The notes under the pieces were generated by a model, which saw only the letters and a program-made list of their open reading frames with translations, was not told the origin of the DNA and did no database searches. Below are positions 16,339 to 24,927 of a DNA stretch of 64,000 nt, piece by piece. Made by a program: the position numbers and the translations under genes. Every line of letters begins with the position of its first letter. The first letter of the stretch is position 1. The DNA lies in the NCBI GenBank assembly GCA_003242885.1, contig QKMZ01000005.1, positions 496,001 through 560,000 of the forward strand. Reading direction: 5' to 3'. The stretch is from Candidatus Melainabacteria bacterium. GTDB lineage: Bacteria > Cyanobacteriota > Vampirovibrionia > Obscuribacterales > Obscuribacteraceae.

Positions 16339-18921
16339 CTAAGAGCGGGTAATTTCGCGCTTGGTTTCTTGAATTTCGTAGACATTGACCTTATCGCCTT
16401 CTTGCAGGTCATTGAATTTCTCGAAGCTCATGCCGCATTCGAAGCCGGTTGCGACTTCTTTGGCATCGTCTTTGAAGCGCTTGAGAGTTTCGATCTTGCC
16501 TTCGTAAACAATAGTGCCGTCGCGGTCGATTTTGGCGATACCGCCGCGTTTGACCTTCCCGGATGTGACCATGCAACCACCGATGGAGAGCGCTTTGCCC
16601 AGTTTGAACACGGCGCGGATCTCGGCTTGACCGATTTGTACCTCGGATTTGAGCGGTTGGATGAGACCTTGAATGGCTTTTTCCAGGTCGTCTGTAATTT
16701 GATAGATGATGTTGTAAGTGCGAACATCGACGCCTTCTTTTTCGCTCACTTCTTGTGCGTTACGGTCTGGCTGCACGTTGAAGCCGACGATGATGGCATT
16801 GGAAGACGCCGCCAGGTTGACATCGTTTTCGGAGATGTCGCCGGATGATGTACGAAGAACACGCACCGCAACTTCGTTAGAAGTGAGTTTGCGGATTTGC
16901 TCGGCGATAGCTTCGGCTGTACCTTGTACGTCTGCTTTGACAATGATATTGAGTTCTTTGACTTCGCCGGTTGCCAGCATGTCGTGCAGCGATTCGAGCG
17001 TGACGTGGTGTGGACGTCTGTCTCCTCTTTCTGCTTTGCGAGCATCAACGATTTGCTTTTGGATCTGCATGTCGGCAACGACTTCGAAGCGGTCGCCGGC
17101 TTGCGGAACATCGTCAAGACCTAGCACTTCAACAGGCATCGATGGACCGGCTGCTTTGACGCGCTGTCCTCGATCATCAAAGAGGGCTCTGACTCTGCCT
17201 GATGCTGTTCCGGCAATAAGCAGATCGCCTTCTCTGAGTGTGCCAGTCTGAACCAGGGCTGTAGCAACGGCACCTTTTCCGCGAGAAAGTTCCGCTTCGA
17301 TGATGACACCGTTGGCTGGTTTTTCCGGGTTGGCCTTCAGATCTTGAATTTCTGAAACCAGCAAAATCATTTCGAGCAATTCGTCCAGCCCGGTACGCTT
17401 CTTGGCTGAAACATTGACGGTAACAGTGTCTCCACCGAATTTATCGGGGAGAATTCCATGCTCCATCAATTGAGTAAGAACGCGATCTGGGTCTGCATCT
17501 TGCTTATCGATTTTGTTGACGGCAACAATAATCGGCACGCCTGCAGCCTTAACGTGGTCGATAGCTTCAATTGTTTGAGGCATGACACCGTCGTCTGCTG
17601 CAACTACAAGGATGGCGACGTCGGTTGCTTTGGCTCCACGAGCACGCATCGCAGTAAATGCTTCGTGACCAGGAGTATCAAGGAAGACAATCTGACGCAG
17701 CGATCCATCTTCATGCGGCACTTCGACGTGATATGCGCCGATGTGCTGCGTGATGCCGCCGTGTTCTGCATCGGTGAGCAAGAACTTCGTCTGTCTAATG
17801 GCGTCGAGCAAGCTGGTTTTGCCGTGGTCGACGTGACCCATAATCGTGACCACTGGCGGTCTGGTGACCAGCGCCTTGAGGTCTTCTTCGGAGAGATCTT
17901 CTTCGACTTTGACGACTTCTTCGACCTTTTCTTCGGTCAAGACTTCGTATTCCATTTCGGAAGCCAGCTCACGCGCCAGATCAACTTCTACAAGTTGGTT
18001 GACGGTGCGCATCGTTCCTTTCATGAACAGGCGCTTAATCACTTCTGTGTCAGCGACATTCATTTTTTCGGCCAATTCTTTGACCGTAAGGTTTTGGGTA
18101 AGAGTTATCACTTTTGGGACTTCAATTGTCGCGGCTGCTGGGCGCGACTTTTCTTCCTTCTTTTGTTGTTGTTGTCTTTCGTGGCCTGCATGCCGAGATT
18201 TTGGAGGTCTGGGCGGTGTGGCGCGGTTGGAAGGCGCGGCCACTCTTACTGGTTGAGATGGAACAGTTGGCACTGATGGACTTTGAACTAGTTTTTTGAA
18301 TGCATCAGGCGAAAAGTTTTCTGTAGCTTTGGACTTGTCTTCTTTTGGAGGTTCTTCGCTCTTGGGCGGAGCTGCCGGTTCTGTCGGTGCCTCTTTGACC
18401 GGCTCTTTGACAGGTTGGGCTGGCACTTCTTCCGGTTTCTCGTCACCTTTGCCTTTTGGAGCTTTCGACTGATCGTCTACTTCTTCCACAACCGGAGGCG
18501 CTGGTGCTGCCTCGACGACAGGCTCGGGTGGTGCAGGTGGAGCAACCGGTTCTTGAGGCGCAACCTTTTCGGCCGGCTCTTGAACTGGAGCTGCGTCGAC
18601 AGGCGGTGCTTCCGCAACTGTCTCCTCTGGAGCGGTCTCTTTTCTGTATCGTGCCAGTACTCTAGGTTTTTGCTTTTCCGGGGTTTGGGGCGGCGGAATT
18701 TTGCCTAAAGGCTTGGCAGCTGTCTTGACTGCCGGTTTGTCCTTCTCGCCTTTGCCGTTCTTCTTGCCCAGGTGTGAGATAAGAAGCCCAACTGTACTTG
18801 CGTCAATCGTGCTCGAATGGCTCTTGATGTCGTAGCCGAGTTCACGCAAAGCAGTGATGATATCCCCGTTTTCGAGGTTCATCTGGCGCGCTAATTCGTA
18901 CACACGGACACGATCATTCAT
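16339..18921 (-). CDS. infB: translation initiation factor IF-2
   Basis: GTPase that places initiator fMet-tRNA on the 30S subunit. 860 residues from ATG 18921, which has AAGGAG upstream. Order: small N-terminal helix bundle (VRVYELARQMNLENGDII), a ~200-residue Pro/Ala/Glu-rich linker with a His/Gln/Lys-rich stretch, a second IF2_N domain, the G domain (TIMGHVDHGKTSLL near residue 360, DTPGHEAFTAMRARG, NKIDK), and C-terminal domains. Seven bases separate it from ylxR. The long linker explains large open frames on the other strand here, which are shadows. Confidence 0.97.
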   Translation of the reverse strand: MNDRVRVYELARQMNLENGDIITALRELGYDIKSHSSTIDASTVGLLISHLGKKNGKGEKDKPAVKTAAKPLGKIPPPQTPEKQKPRVLARYRKETAPEETVAEAPPVDAAPVQEPAEKVAPQEPVAPPAPPEPVVEAAPAPPVVEEVDDQSKAPKGKGDEKPEEVPAQPVKEPVKEAPTEPAAPPKSEEPPKEDKSKATENFSPDAFKKLVQSPSVPTVPSQPVRVAAPSNRATPPRPPKSRHAGHERQQQQKKEEKSRPAAATIEVPKVITLTQNLTVKELAEKMNVADTEVIKRLFMKGTMRTVNQLVEVDLARELASEMEYEVLTEEKVEEVVKVEEDLSEEDLKALVTRPPVVTIMGHVDHGKTSLLDAIRQTKFLLTDAEHGGITQHIGAYHVEVPHEDGSLRQIVFLDTPGHEAFTAMRARGAKATDVAILVVAADDGVMPQTIEAIDHVKAAGVPIIVAVNKIDKQDADPDRVLTQLMEHGILPDKFGGDTVTVNVSAKKRTGLDELLEMILLVSEIQDLKANPEKPANGVIIEAELSRGKGAVATALVQTGTLREGDLLIAGTASGRVRALFDDRGQRVKAAGPSMPVEVLGLDDVPQAGDRFEVVADMQIQKQIVDARKAERGDRRPHHVTLESLHDMLATGEVKELNIIVKADVQGTAEAIAEQIRKLTSNEVAVRVLRTSSGDISENDVNLAASSNAIIVGFNVQPDRNAQEVSEKEGVDVRTYNIIYQITDDLEKAIQGLIQPLKSEVQIGQAEIRAVFKLGKALSIGGCMVTSGKVKRGGIAKIDRDGTIVYEGKIETLKRFKDDAKEVATGFECGMSFEKFNDLQEGDKVNVYEIQETKREITRS

Positions 18922-18928
18922 CAGGCTT

Positions 18929-19264
18929 TTACTCCTTGCTCTGTGTATTTTGGCACGTTTTAGCCGTATCTGTGCACTCTCTGTATACAAGCTGTATCAG
19001 TTGCTCAGAGAGCGGGAAAGCCACAGAGCGTGGGGCTGGCTTGCCCTTTACTTTTCGCCCTTCCAGTGCCCCTTTCAGGCGTGTGCCTTTCAAAGCCTGG
19101 TCAACACAGGCTTTCCGGCGACAAATATAAACAGATCTTCCTGACAGGTGCTTATTGCCTGTGTTCAGGCGCACTTCACCGCTTTGGTAGTCGCAGGTGA
19201 GGCGAATTAAATCTTTCTGCGCTTTCTTCAAACGGCATGCCACGCAGATTCGCGTAGAAAGCAA
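18929..19264 (-). CDS. ylxR: YlxR (DUF448) family RNA-binding protein
   Basis: 111 residues from TTG 19264 with GGAGAG upstream. The family start TRICVACR, the GRSVYICRRKACVDQALK segment and position between nusA and infB identify it. Characterised homologues (RnpM) bind RNase P RNA or other RNA. A Cys-containing tail of ~20 residues follows the core. A 164-base gap with hairpins separates it from nusA. Confidence 0.88.
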   Translation of the reverse strand: MLSTRICVACRLKKAQKDLIRLTCDYQSGEVRLNTGNKHLSGRSVYICRRKACVDQALKGTRLKGALEGRKVKGKPAPRSVAFPLSEQLIQLVYRECTDTAKTCQNTQSKE

Positions 19265-19385
19265 CGGGCGGTCTCTCCGGTTGGATGCGGCAAGAGAAAA
19301 TAGATCGAACTAACCAGGCAGCTTACTGGCTGCCCTCCGCTCTTTTCAATTCCCGCGTGAGTGTTTCTCTGTGAGCGTTAATTAG

Positions 19386-19413
19386 AAAAAGAGGACCGGT
19401 CAAAGCCCGGTCC
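19386..19413 (-). terminator. intrinsic terminator between nusA and ylxR
   Basis: GGACCGG (19393-19399) pairs with CCGGTCC (19407-19413). Read on the minus strand, the stem is followed by TCTTTTTCTAAT. It begins 16 bases after the nusA stop. This would partly or fully separate nusA transcription from ylxR-infB, or act as a site of regulated readthrough. Confidence 0.7.
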
Positions 19414-19428
19414 CCTGCTTGACTGCAT

Positions 19429-20568
19429 TTACGCTTGGGCGCCCAGATCTTCCAATGTTTGATTGAGAGACTTGAACGAACCACCGGCTTGAGATTCGGA
19501 TTTGATGTCGATTTTCCAGCCGGTCAGTTTTGCCGCCAGACGGACGTTTTGACCGCCGCGACCGATAGCCAAACTAAGTTGATCGTCAGGAACGATTACT
19601 TCGGCTCTCTTGCCGCCTGCTTCCGGATTCTCTTCGTAAAGAGCTACCGTCGTGATGCGGGCAGGGCTGAGAGCATTAGAGATGTAATCGACCGGGTCAC
19701 CCGAGAAGCGGATGACGTCAATCTTCTCGTTACGCAGTTCGGCAACGACGTTCTGAATACGAACGCCGCGTGTACCGATACAGGCGCCGACCGGATCGAC
19801 ATCGGCATCGTCGGAATGTACGGCAATCTTTGTACGATAGCCGGCTTCACGAGCAATCGATTTGATTTCGACTGTTCCGTCTTCGATTTCCGGAACATAA
19901 AGTTCGAACAATTCTCTGACCAGTTCGGGGTGCGCCTGCGAGACGATTATCTGCGGAACGCGGCCGGTTTCTCTCAGTTCGAGAACGTACACACGAACAC
20001 GGTTGCCCACTCTGTATGTTTCGCCAGGCAACTGTTCGCGTGTGGGCATGCAGCCCTCTACGCGACCGAGGTTGACAATGACGTTGTTTCTCGTATTGGA
20101 GATAACTTCGATACGCTCGATTTGACCGGTTGTGCAGGTGCCTTTGCGAGCTTCGAATTCTTTTTTGATCAGTTCCTTTTCCGCTTCTCTCAAACGTTGA
20201 GTCATCAACTGCTTAGCTGTTTGAGCCGCGATACGACCGAACTCTGAGAAGTCGGCCGGTGTTACTTCGATTTCCAAAACTTCGCCGACTGTTACGTCAG
20301 GAATCAGATCTTTCGCGTCTTCGAGGCTGATCTGGTGATATTCGTTTTCCGCTTTGTCCACAACTTCTTTGGGAGCAAAGATGCCGATTTCACCCGTCTC
20401 GTGGTCGAAGATTGCCCGTACGCCTTCGACATCGTGGTCGGGCACTTTCTTCTTGTATGCGGCAACGATAGCGTCGCATACGTACGAGATGAATTCTGCT
20501 TGCGGAATATTGCGCTCTCTTTCCAGCTCTTCAGCTGCTTCCAAGAGTTTGTCGCCTATTTTGATCAT
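19429..20568 (-). CDS. nusA: transcription termination/antitermination factor NusA
   Basis: Binds RNA polymerase and modulates pausing and termination. 379 residues: N-terminal polymerase-binding domain, S1 domain (near residues 130-200 with VGNRVRVYVLELRE), and two KH domains (ACIGTRGVRIQNV and LAIGRGGQNVRLAAKLTGW). It ends after KH2 without the acidic repeats of enterobacterial NusA, as in many other phyla. AAGGAG precedes ATG 20568. rimP lies 128 bases upstream on the same strand. Confidence 0.96.
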   Translation of the reverse strand: MIKIGDKLLEAAEELERERNIPQAEFISYVCDAIVAAYKKKVPDHDVEGVRAIFDHETGEIGIFAPKEVVDKAENEYHQISLEDAKDLIPDVTVGEVLEIEVTPADFSEFGRIAAQTAKQLMTQRLREAEKELIKKEFEARKGTCTTGQIERIEVISNTRNNVIVNLGRVEGCMPTREQLPGETYRVGNRVRVYVLELRETGRVPQIIVSQAHPELVRELFELYVPEIEDGTVEIKSIAREAGYRTKIAVHSDDADVDPVGACIGTRGVRIQNVVAELRNEKIDVIRFSGDPVDYISNALSPARITTVALYEENPEAGGKRAEVIVPDDQLSLAIGRGGQNVRLAAKLTGWKIDIKSESQAGGSFKSLNQTLEDLGAQA

Positions 20569-20696
20569 GGATTTGACTCCTTCAGTCTATTCAATTTTAG
20601 TATTCAGTTTTAGTTTCCGGTTTTCTTGTCTTTTCGTAGAAGCGGCATGGGGACCGCATTCTTTCAGGTTGGGTTTCCCCTAAATCTATTTTGATC

Positions 20697-21329
20697 TCAC
20701 TCTTTGTCCTGGCATTCCCCATCGGCGTTCAGGTCTACAGCCGGTAATTTAGGCATCTCTTGCGGATGGAGGCGGACGACGGCAACCTTTTTCATATCTA
20801 GAGTCAAGCTGGGGCAGCCAGGTGTTGCGGATTTCTGCAGCTCTGCCGCCTTCTTTGACGGCTTGGCGTTATGCCCGGTGCCTTTCTTTGCCAAAACGGG
20901 CTTCACATTTTTTAGATGCAATTTGCCATCAAGAAGCGCTTCCAATGTGCCGGTGAACTCTGTGCCTACATCTTGCACTTTGTCTTTTGCTCTGACAAAA
21001 ACCTGATGTCCGGCAAATACGAGAAACTCACGCGCGGTTTTCAGCTCTCTTTCTATACCTGGACTTTGTACTTCTAGATAGTACGAACCTTCGATTATTG
21101 CCGGTTTGTTAGTCTCAGGCTCCAAAACCTCGCCCAGCTGGCGGCTAATTGTTTCACAATCCGACAAACCAACCGATTTTGTATGTGAGAAAATCGTCAC
21201 TTCCACGCTCTTTCTACGTCCTTGCTGCGTCAGGCGCACGTCGACGACTTGGAAGCCCAGTGGGGCGGCGATTTTTTCGGCGAGCCCTGTCACCTCCAAA
21301 ATCACATCTTCTGGTTTTCTACTTGTCAT
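20697..21329 (-). CDS. rimP: ribosome maturation factor RimP with extended C-terminal part
   Basis: 30S maturation factor, first gene of the cluster. Seen are GFQVVDVRLT, the family core GLSDCETISRQLGEVLE and YYLEVQSPGIERELK. At 210 residues it is longer than the ~150 usual: a Lys-rich insertion (about residues 150-170) interrupts the C-terminal SH3-like domain, and a short acidic tail follows. SD is weak. Starts divergently from ybeY across a 251-base gap that should carry both promoters. Confidence 0.93.
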   Translation of the reverse strand: MTSRKPEDVILEVTGLAEKIAAPLGFQVVDVRLTQQGRRKSVEVTIFSHTKSVGLSDCETISRQLGEVLEPETNKPAIIEGSYYLEVQSPGIERELKTAREFLVFAGHQVFVRAKDKVQDVGTEFTGTLEALLDGKLHLKNVKPVLAKKGTGHNAKPSKKAAELQKSATPGCPSLTLDMKKVAVVRLHPQEMPKLPAVDLNADGECQDKE

Positions 21330-21580
21330 TTTTACCGGCTGGCCGATGGTCAGATTGAATATGCGGCTGTCTCTTGGCTATCGTGGCGCATCGTGCTGCG
21401 GGCGGCCCATACAAGCCAAACACGACAAAGACACCGCCGAAATAAAAGAGGGCGTAGGTTTAGGCTTCCTACACGTCTCAATTGCTTCCCTTGCAAGCCG
21501 CTATGTTAGCATACCGGCAGTTTTCAAACAATCAGGTCATATAGAGCTGGTCTGGCGCCGGTTTTGCGACTTCGAAAGTA

Positions 21581-22120
21581 ATGGTTTCCCATCTTCAAAA
21601 AGGGGCTAAAGTGCCGATTTCTGTCAGTTTTACCAACCAGCAAAAATATCTGAAGGTGAGCAAGAAAGAGTGGAAAGCTAAGTTCGACAAGCTTGCAGCC
21701 GCAATAATTCGCAATCTTCAGGAGGAGCCGCCGCCTCATCTAAAGAAGAAATGGTTGGCGAAAGTTGCTGAAAGAGGCGTGTTCAACGTTGTTTTCGTTA
21801 CTAATGATGAAATTCAGGATCTGAACCGTCAGTGGCGAAACAAGGACGCACCGACCGATGTACTTTCATTTCCGATGGATGCCGACGAGCCACCGCCTGG
21901 AGAGCCGTGGGAATTGGGGGATGTAATCGTTTCGGTTGAGAGAGCCGATGAGCAGGCCGAAGATTATGGGCACAGTCTGGAGCGAGAGCTGTGCTTCCTA
22001 TTTGTGCACGGAGCCTTGCATGTTTTAGGCTTTGATCACGAAACCAAAAAAGAAGAAAAGGAAATGTTCGGACGGCAAAAGGTTGTTCTTGATTCTCTGG
22101 GAATCAGCCGTGACAAATAA
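21581..22120 (+). CDS. ybeY: endoribonuclease YbeY
   Basis: Single-strand RNA endonuclease for rRNA maturation and ribosome quality control. 179 residues from ATG 21581. The zinc site HGALHVLGFDH (three His) and the DVLSFPMD and GDVIVS strands are clear. An alternative GTG at 21611 has a better AAGGGG site and would remove ten residues, so the true start may be there. Followed by dgkA, 83 bases on, same strand, a common ybeY-dgkA arrangement. Confidence 0.95.
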   Translation: MVSHLQKGAKVPISVSFTNQQKYLKVSKKEWKAKFDKLAAAIIRNLQEEPPPHLKKKWLAKVAERGVFNVVFVTNDEIQDLNRQWRNKDAPTDVLSFPMDADEPPPGEPWELGDVIVSVERADEQAEDYGHSLERELCFLFVHGALHVLGFDHETKKEEKEMFGRQKVVLDSLGISRDK

Positions 22121-22203
22121 GAAAACTATATAAACAGCTGAGATCGAAGCAATTTCTTCCTTTGCTTGACGTGTTATCTTGCAAATTGGAGAGGAATTCT
22201 ACA

Positions 22204-22713
22204 GTGACCGCAGGAACCGCAACTAGAGCCGCAGAGTCGAATTCTATAAATTCGGTGTCGTCGAACAAGGCGAACGCTGCAACAGTCACAGCACAACGTG
22301 ACACCGCATTTGCTGTACCTGCGAACTGGCAACACAAGACCGGCCGCACCACAAGCATGATCGAGTCTTTCTACCACGCATTTTCCGGCATTCGGCAGGG
22401 CTTGAAAGAGCAGCGCAATCTGCGCATTCATTTTACGCTCTCTGCTCTGGTTGTCTGTTTGGGCGTCTTCCTTCATGTGGACGCGCCGAGCTGGCTGGCG
22501 CTTGTGCTTTGCATTGGGCTGGTAATAGGCGCTGAGTTGCTCAATACAGCCATCGAGCACGTAGTCGATTTGACTGCGGGCGGTGAATATCATCTGGCCG
22601 CCAAAAAGGCGAAAGACACAGCAGCGGCGGCTGTTTTGGTGGTAGCTTTGGCCGCATCGGCAGTGGGAGCAATCGTCTTCCTGCCCAGGCTCTGTGCCTA
22701 TTTTGGAGTTTAA
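22204..22713 (+). CDS. dgkA: diacylglycerol/undecaprenol kinase, DgkA family
   Basis: Small integral-membrane lipid kinase. The C-terminal ~105 residues carry the family core: three membrane helices and GAELLNTAIEHVVDL with metal-binding Glu, then KKAKDTAAAAVLV. GTG 22204 was chosen because GGAGAGG lies ten bases upstream, giving 169 residues; a TTG at 22162 would add 14. Either way there is an unusual ~50-residue Ser/Thr/Ala/Asn-rich N-terminal extension before the first amphipathic helix (SMIESFYHAFSG). Substrate (diacylglycerol or undecaprenol) cannot be told from sequence. Confidence 0.92.
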   Translation: MTAGTATRAAESNSINSVSSNKANAATVTAQRDTAFAVPANWQHKTGRTTSMIESFYHAFSGIRQGLKEQRNLRIHFTLSALVVCLGVFLHVDAPSWLALVLCIGLVIGAELLNTAIEHVVDLTAGGEYHLAAKKAKDTAAAAVLVVALAASAVGAIVFLPRLCAYFGV

Positions 22714-22890
22714 ACGGCCCTTGCTCGGGCATAACATATAGGTAGGGGTGTCAAAATCAAAACCCCGTATGGTGCGGCATTTCACCGGCTCCGTGGGATT
22801 TTTCCCATTGACTGTCCAATCTTCGCTGAGTTATGTATATATGCAAGCACGACTACATAAAGACCTAACCCCTTTGCGAGGTCCCACCGA

Positions 22891-24084
22891 ATGAGTACGG
22901 GTGATTACGATTCCCGTCCAGCAAATCTATATCAGTTTGCGGATGGCAATCAGAACAACCAAGGCGACAGAACTGATATGTATCAGTTCAATGGCGGCGA
23001 CGGACCAAGTCGCTTCCAGGAAGAAGGTTGGAATATACCTCGTGGTCAGACCAAGACCTATGCATTCCCGATGGATAATCAGGGATACCCTGTTATCAAC
23101 AATTACGGGACCGTCAACATTTATATGGCCGGCGGCAACGGTTATGACGATGCCTCATGTCGAGCACAGCAGGCAGCCAAGCTCAATGACATGATGTCTG
23201 GTCGCTATGACAATTACGATGACCGCTATCGTGAGCAATATTCTCCGGATTACAATCGACTGTCCGACTTCAGGCGCCAGGCGCTGATTCGTGACGGACA
23301 ACGTATGGATCAGCAATTCCGCGATCAGTACGAACGCAGCAACTACAGACCGGACCCCTATTACGATCGTAGTTTCAACGACTACGCATACAGGCGTCCA
23401 GGTGGCAACGACATCAGCTACACGCATGGCGGGCGGGATGGCATCAGCTTCTATAGAAGCGAACCTTCGTACAACAGCCTTCCACCATGGGTCAATGATG
23501 ACTGCTTCGGCACAGGAAGAGATAGAAATGGCTATCGTATATTCCAAGATTTGCTGCAGACAGGCTTGTCTTATGACATAGCTCGCCGGCACGCACGCAA
23601 TGGTGGCGACGACTATTACGGCAGTGGACGCTGGGATCGCGGATACGACAATGCTCGTATGAACCCTATCGAATACATGTTGTTGAACAATGCCATTGGT
23701 GGCAACCGTTGGGATCGCTATAGCAACCGCTATTACGATAACCGCGACATCAACTACACTCATGGCGGACGCGACGGCTTATCCTTCTACAATCAATCGC
23801 CATCGTGGGATAGATATGGTTCTGGCAACGCCGGACTGGGCTTGCTGGAAGACGGACTGAAAACCTATTTGGCATACGACATTGCCAGACGCTCTGTACC
23901 GAAATACGATTCTCACAATAACGTAGATTCGTATTATTCCAACAACGATCGCTATTACAACGATCGCTACGAAAGTCGCAATAACAATCAAGCGTATGCA
24001 CGTGCGCGTCATGACATGATGCGCCAGCGCGACCAGGAGCGTATTGCCTACAATCGTCAAAGAGCACTGGAACGTCAAGGCTAA
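22891..24084 (+). CDS. Tyr/Asn/Asp/Arg-rich low-complexity protein with YTHGGRDG duplication
   Basis: 397-residue protein dominated by Tyr, Asn, Asp, Arg and Gly, with no signal peptide or membrane helix. Two copies of a unit are seen: one begins ISYTHGGRDGISFY (near residue 176) and ends in LQTGLSYDIARR; the second begins INYTHGGRDGLSFY (near residue 288) and ends LKTYLAYDIARR. The C-terminus is Arg/Gln-rich and helical. Family not recognised; such composition often supports condensate formation or surface coating. GAGGT before the ATG lies in the 3' arm of a GACCT/AGGTC hairpin. Convergent with the ABC ATPase gene. Confidence 0.75.
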   Translation: MSTGDYDSRPANLYQFADGNQNNQGDRTDMYQFNGGDGPSRFQEEGWNIPRGQTKTYAFPMDNQGYPVINNYGTVNIYMAGGNGYDDASCRAQQAAKLNDMMSGRYDNYDDRYREQYSPDYNRLSDFRRQALIRDGQRMDQQFRDQYERSNYRPDPYYDRSFNDYAYRRPGGNDISYTHGGRDGISFYRSEPSYNSLPPWVNDDCFGTGRDRNGYRIFQDLLQTGLSYDIARRHARNGGDDYYGSGRWDRGYDNARMNPIEYMLLNNAIGGNRWDRYSNRYYDNRDINYTHGGRDGLSFYNQSPSWDRYGSGNAGLGLLEDGLKTYLAYDIARRSVPKYDSHNNVDSYYSNNDRYYNDRYESRNNNQAYARARHDMMRQRDQERIAYNRQRALERQG

Positions 24085-24102
24085 TCGCCGGAGCGCGAGC
24101 CG

Positions 24103-24927
24103 CTAAAGTCCAAAGAATAATGAGTTCGAATCTGGATTTGCAGAATCTCTGATGATTCTCAGCTCTGTGTCGAATGCTGATTGGAGATTCTCTCTGGTTA
24201 AAACCTCTTGAGGCGCTCCAGTGAATAGCTGCGTGGATGGACCTTTTGGAGCCTTCTTTAAGCAGACTACTTGATCGCACACTTGCCAGATGAAGTTCAA
24301 ATCGTGCAGGCAAGTGATAATCGTCATCCCTTGCGACTTCAAATGCAGCATCAGTTGCATCAAGCTTTTCTGATGCTTGAAATCGAGATGCGCAGTCGGT
24401 TCGTCCAGGAGCAAGATTTCCGGCTCTTGTGCAAGTGACATTGCAATTGCCGTCCTCTGCCGTTCTCCGCCGGATATTTCAGATACGGATTTGCCGCGCA
24501 GGTCCCCGAGTTCTGTAGCTTTGATAGCATTTTCCAACGCTGATTTGTCGTTGTGGTCGGTCCTCCATTGCCACCACTTTTGGTGCGGGTTTCGTCCCAG
24601 TGCAATCATGTCCTCGACGGTCAGCTCTCTTGAATTGGCGATATCTTGCGGAACATAAGCTAGTTTTTTCGCCAGGGATGCCAGAGCCAGGGACGAAAGT
24701 TCCTTTCCTTCAATGAGAACTCTTCCTCTGATAGGTGGAATTAGCCTGGCAATTGTTTTTAATAAAGTCGACTTCCCCGCCCCATTGCCTCCTGCTATTG
24801 CAGTCACGGTGCCGCGTTTGACTTTGAGTGAAACATCTTGCACGACTGGCTTTGTATTAAATCCGGCTGAAAGACTTGCGATTTCGAGAACATCGGCATG
24901 AGCATTAGTTATGTTCGAATCTTGCAT
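24103..24927 (-). CDS. FecE/BtuD-type ABC transporter ATP-binding protein
   Basis: ATPase subunit of an iron-siderophore, heme or cobalamin importer. 274 residues from ATG 24927. Seen: Walker A GGNGAGKSTLL, Q-loop LAYVPQDI, signature SGGERQR, Walker B EILLLDEPTAHLD and the H-loop CLHDL. The ATG shares one base with the permease TGA (TGATG), so translation is coupled and the order is permease then ATPase. An open frame continuing upstream to 25221 lies inside the permease and is rejected. No substrate-binding protein gene is adjacent. Confidence 0.93.
   Translation of the reverse strand: MQDSNITNAHADVLEIASLSAGFNTKPVVQDVSLKVKRGTVTAIAGGNGAGKSTLLKTIARLIPPIRGRVLIEGKELSSLALASLAKKLAYVPQDIANSRELTVEDMIALGRNPHQKWWQWRTDHNDKSALENAIKATELGDLRGKSVSEISGGERQRTAIAMSLAQEPEILLLDEPTAHLDFKHQKSLMQLMLHLKSQGMTIITCLHDLNFIWQVCDQVVCLKKAPKGPSTQLFTGAPQEVLTRENLQSAFDTELRIIRDSANPDSNSLFFGL

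Noticed and set aside
17458-18276. Long plus-strand open frame opposite infB
   Set aside because: No start signal, composition is the reverse of the IF-2 linker and core, and IF-2 is certain.
18120-18720. Proline/glutamate-rich repeats in infB as a possible tandem repeat array
   Set aside because: They are irregular low-complexity linker codons, not exact nucleotide repeats, and are usual for IF-2.
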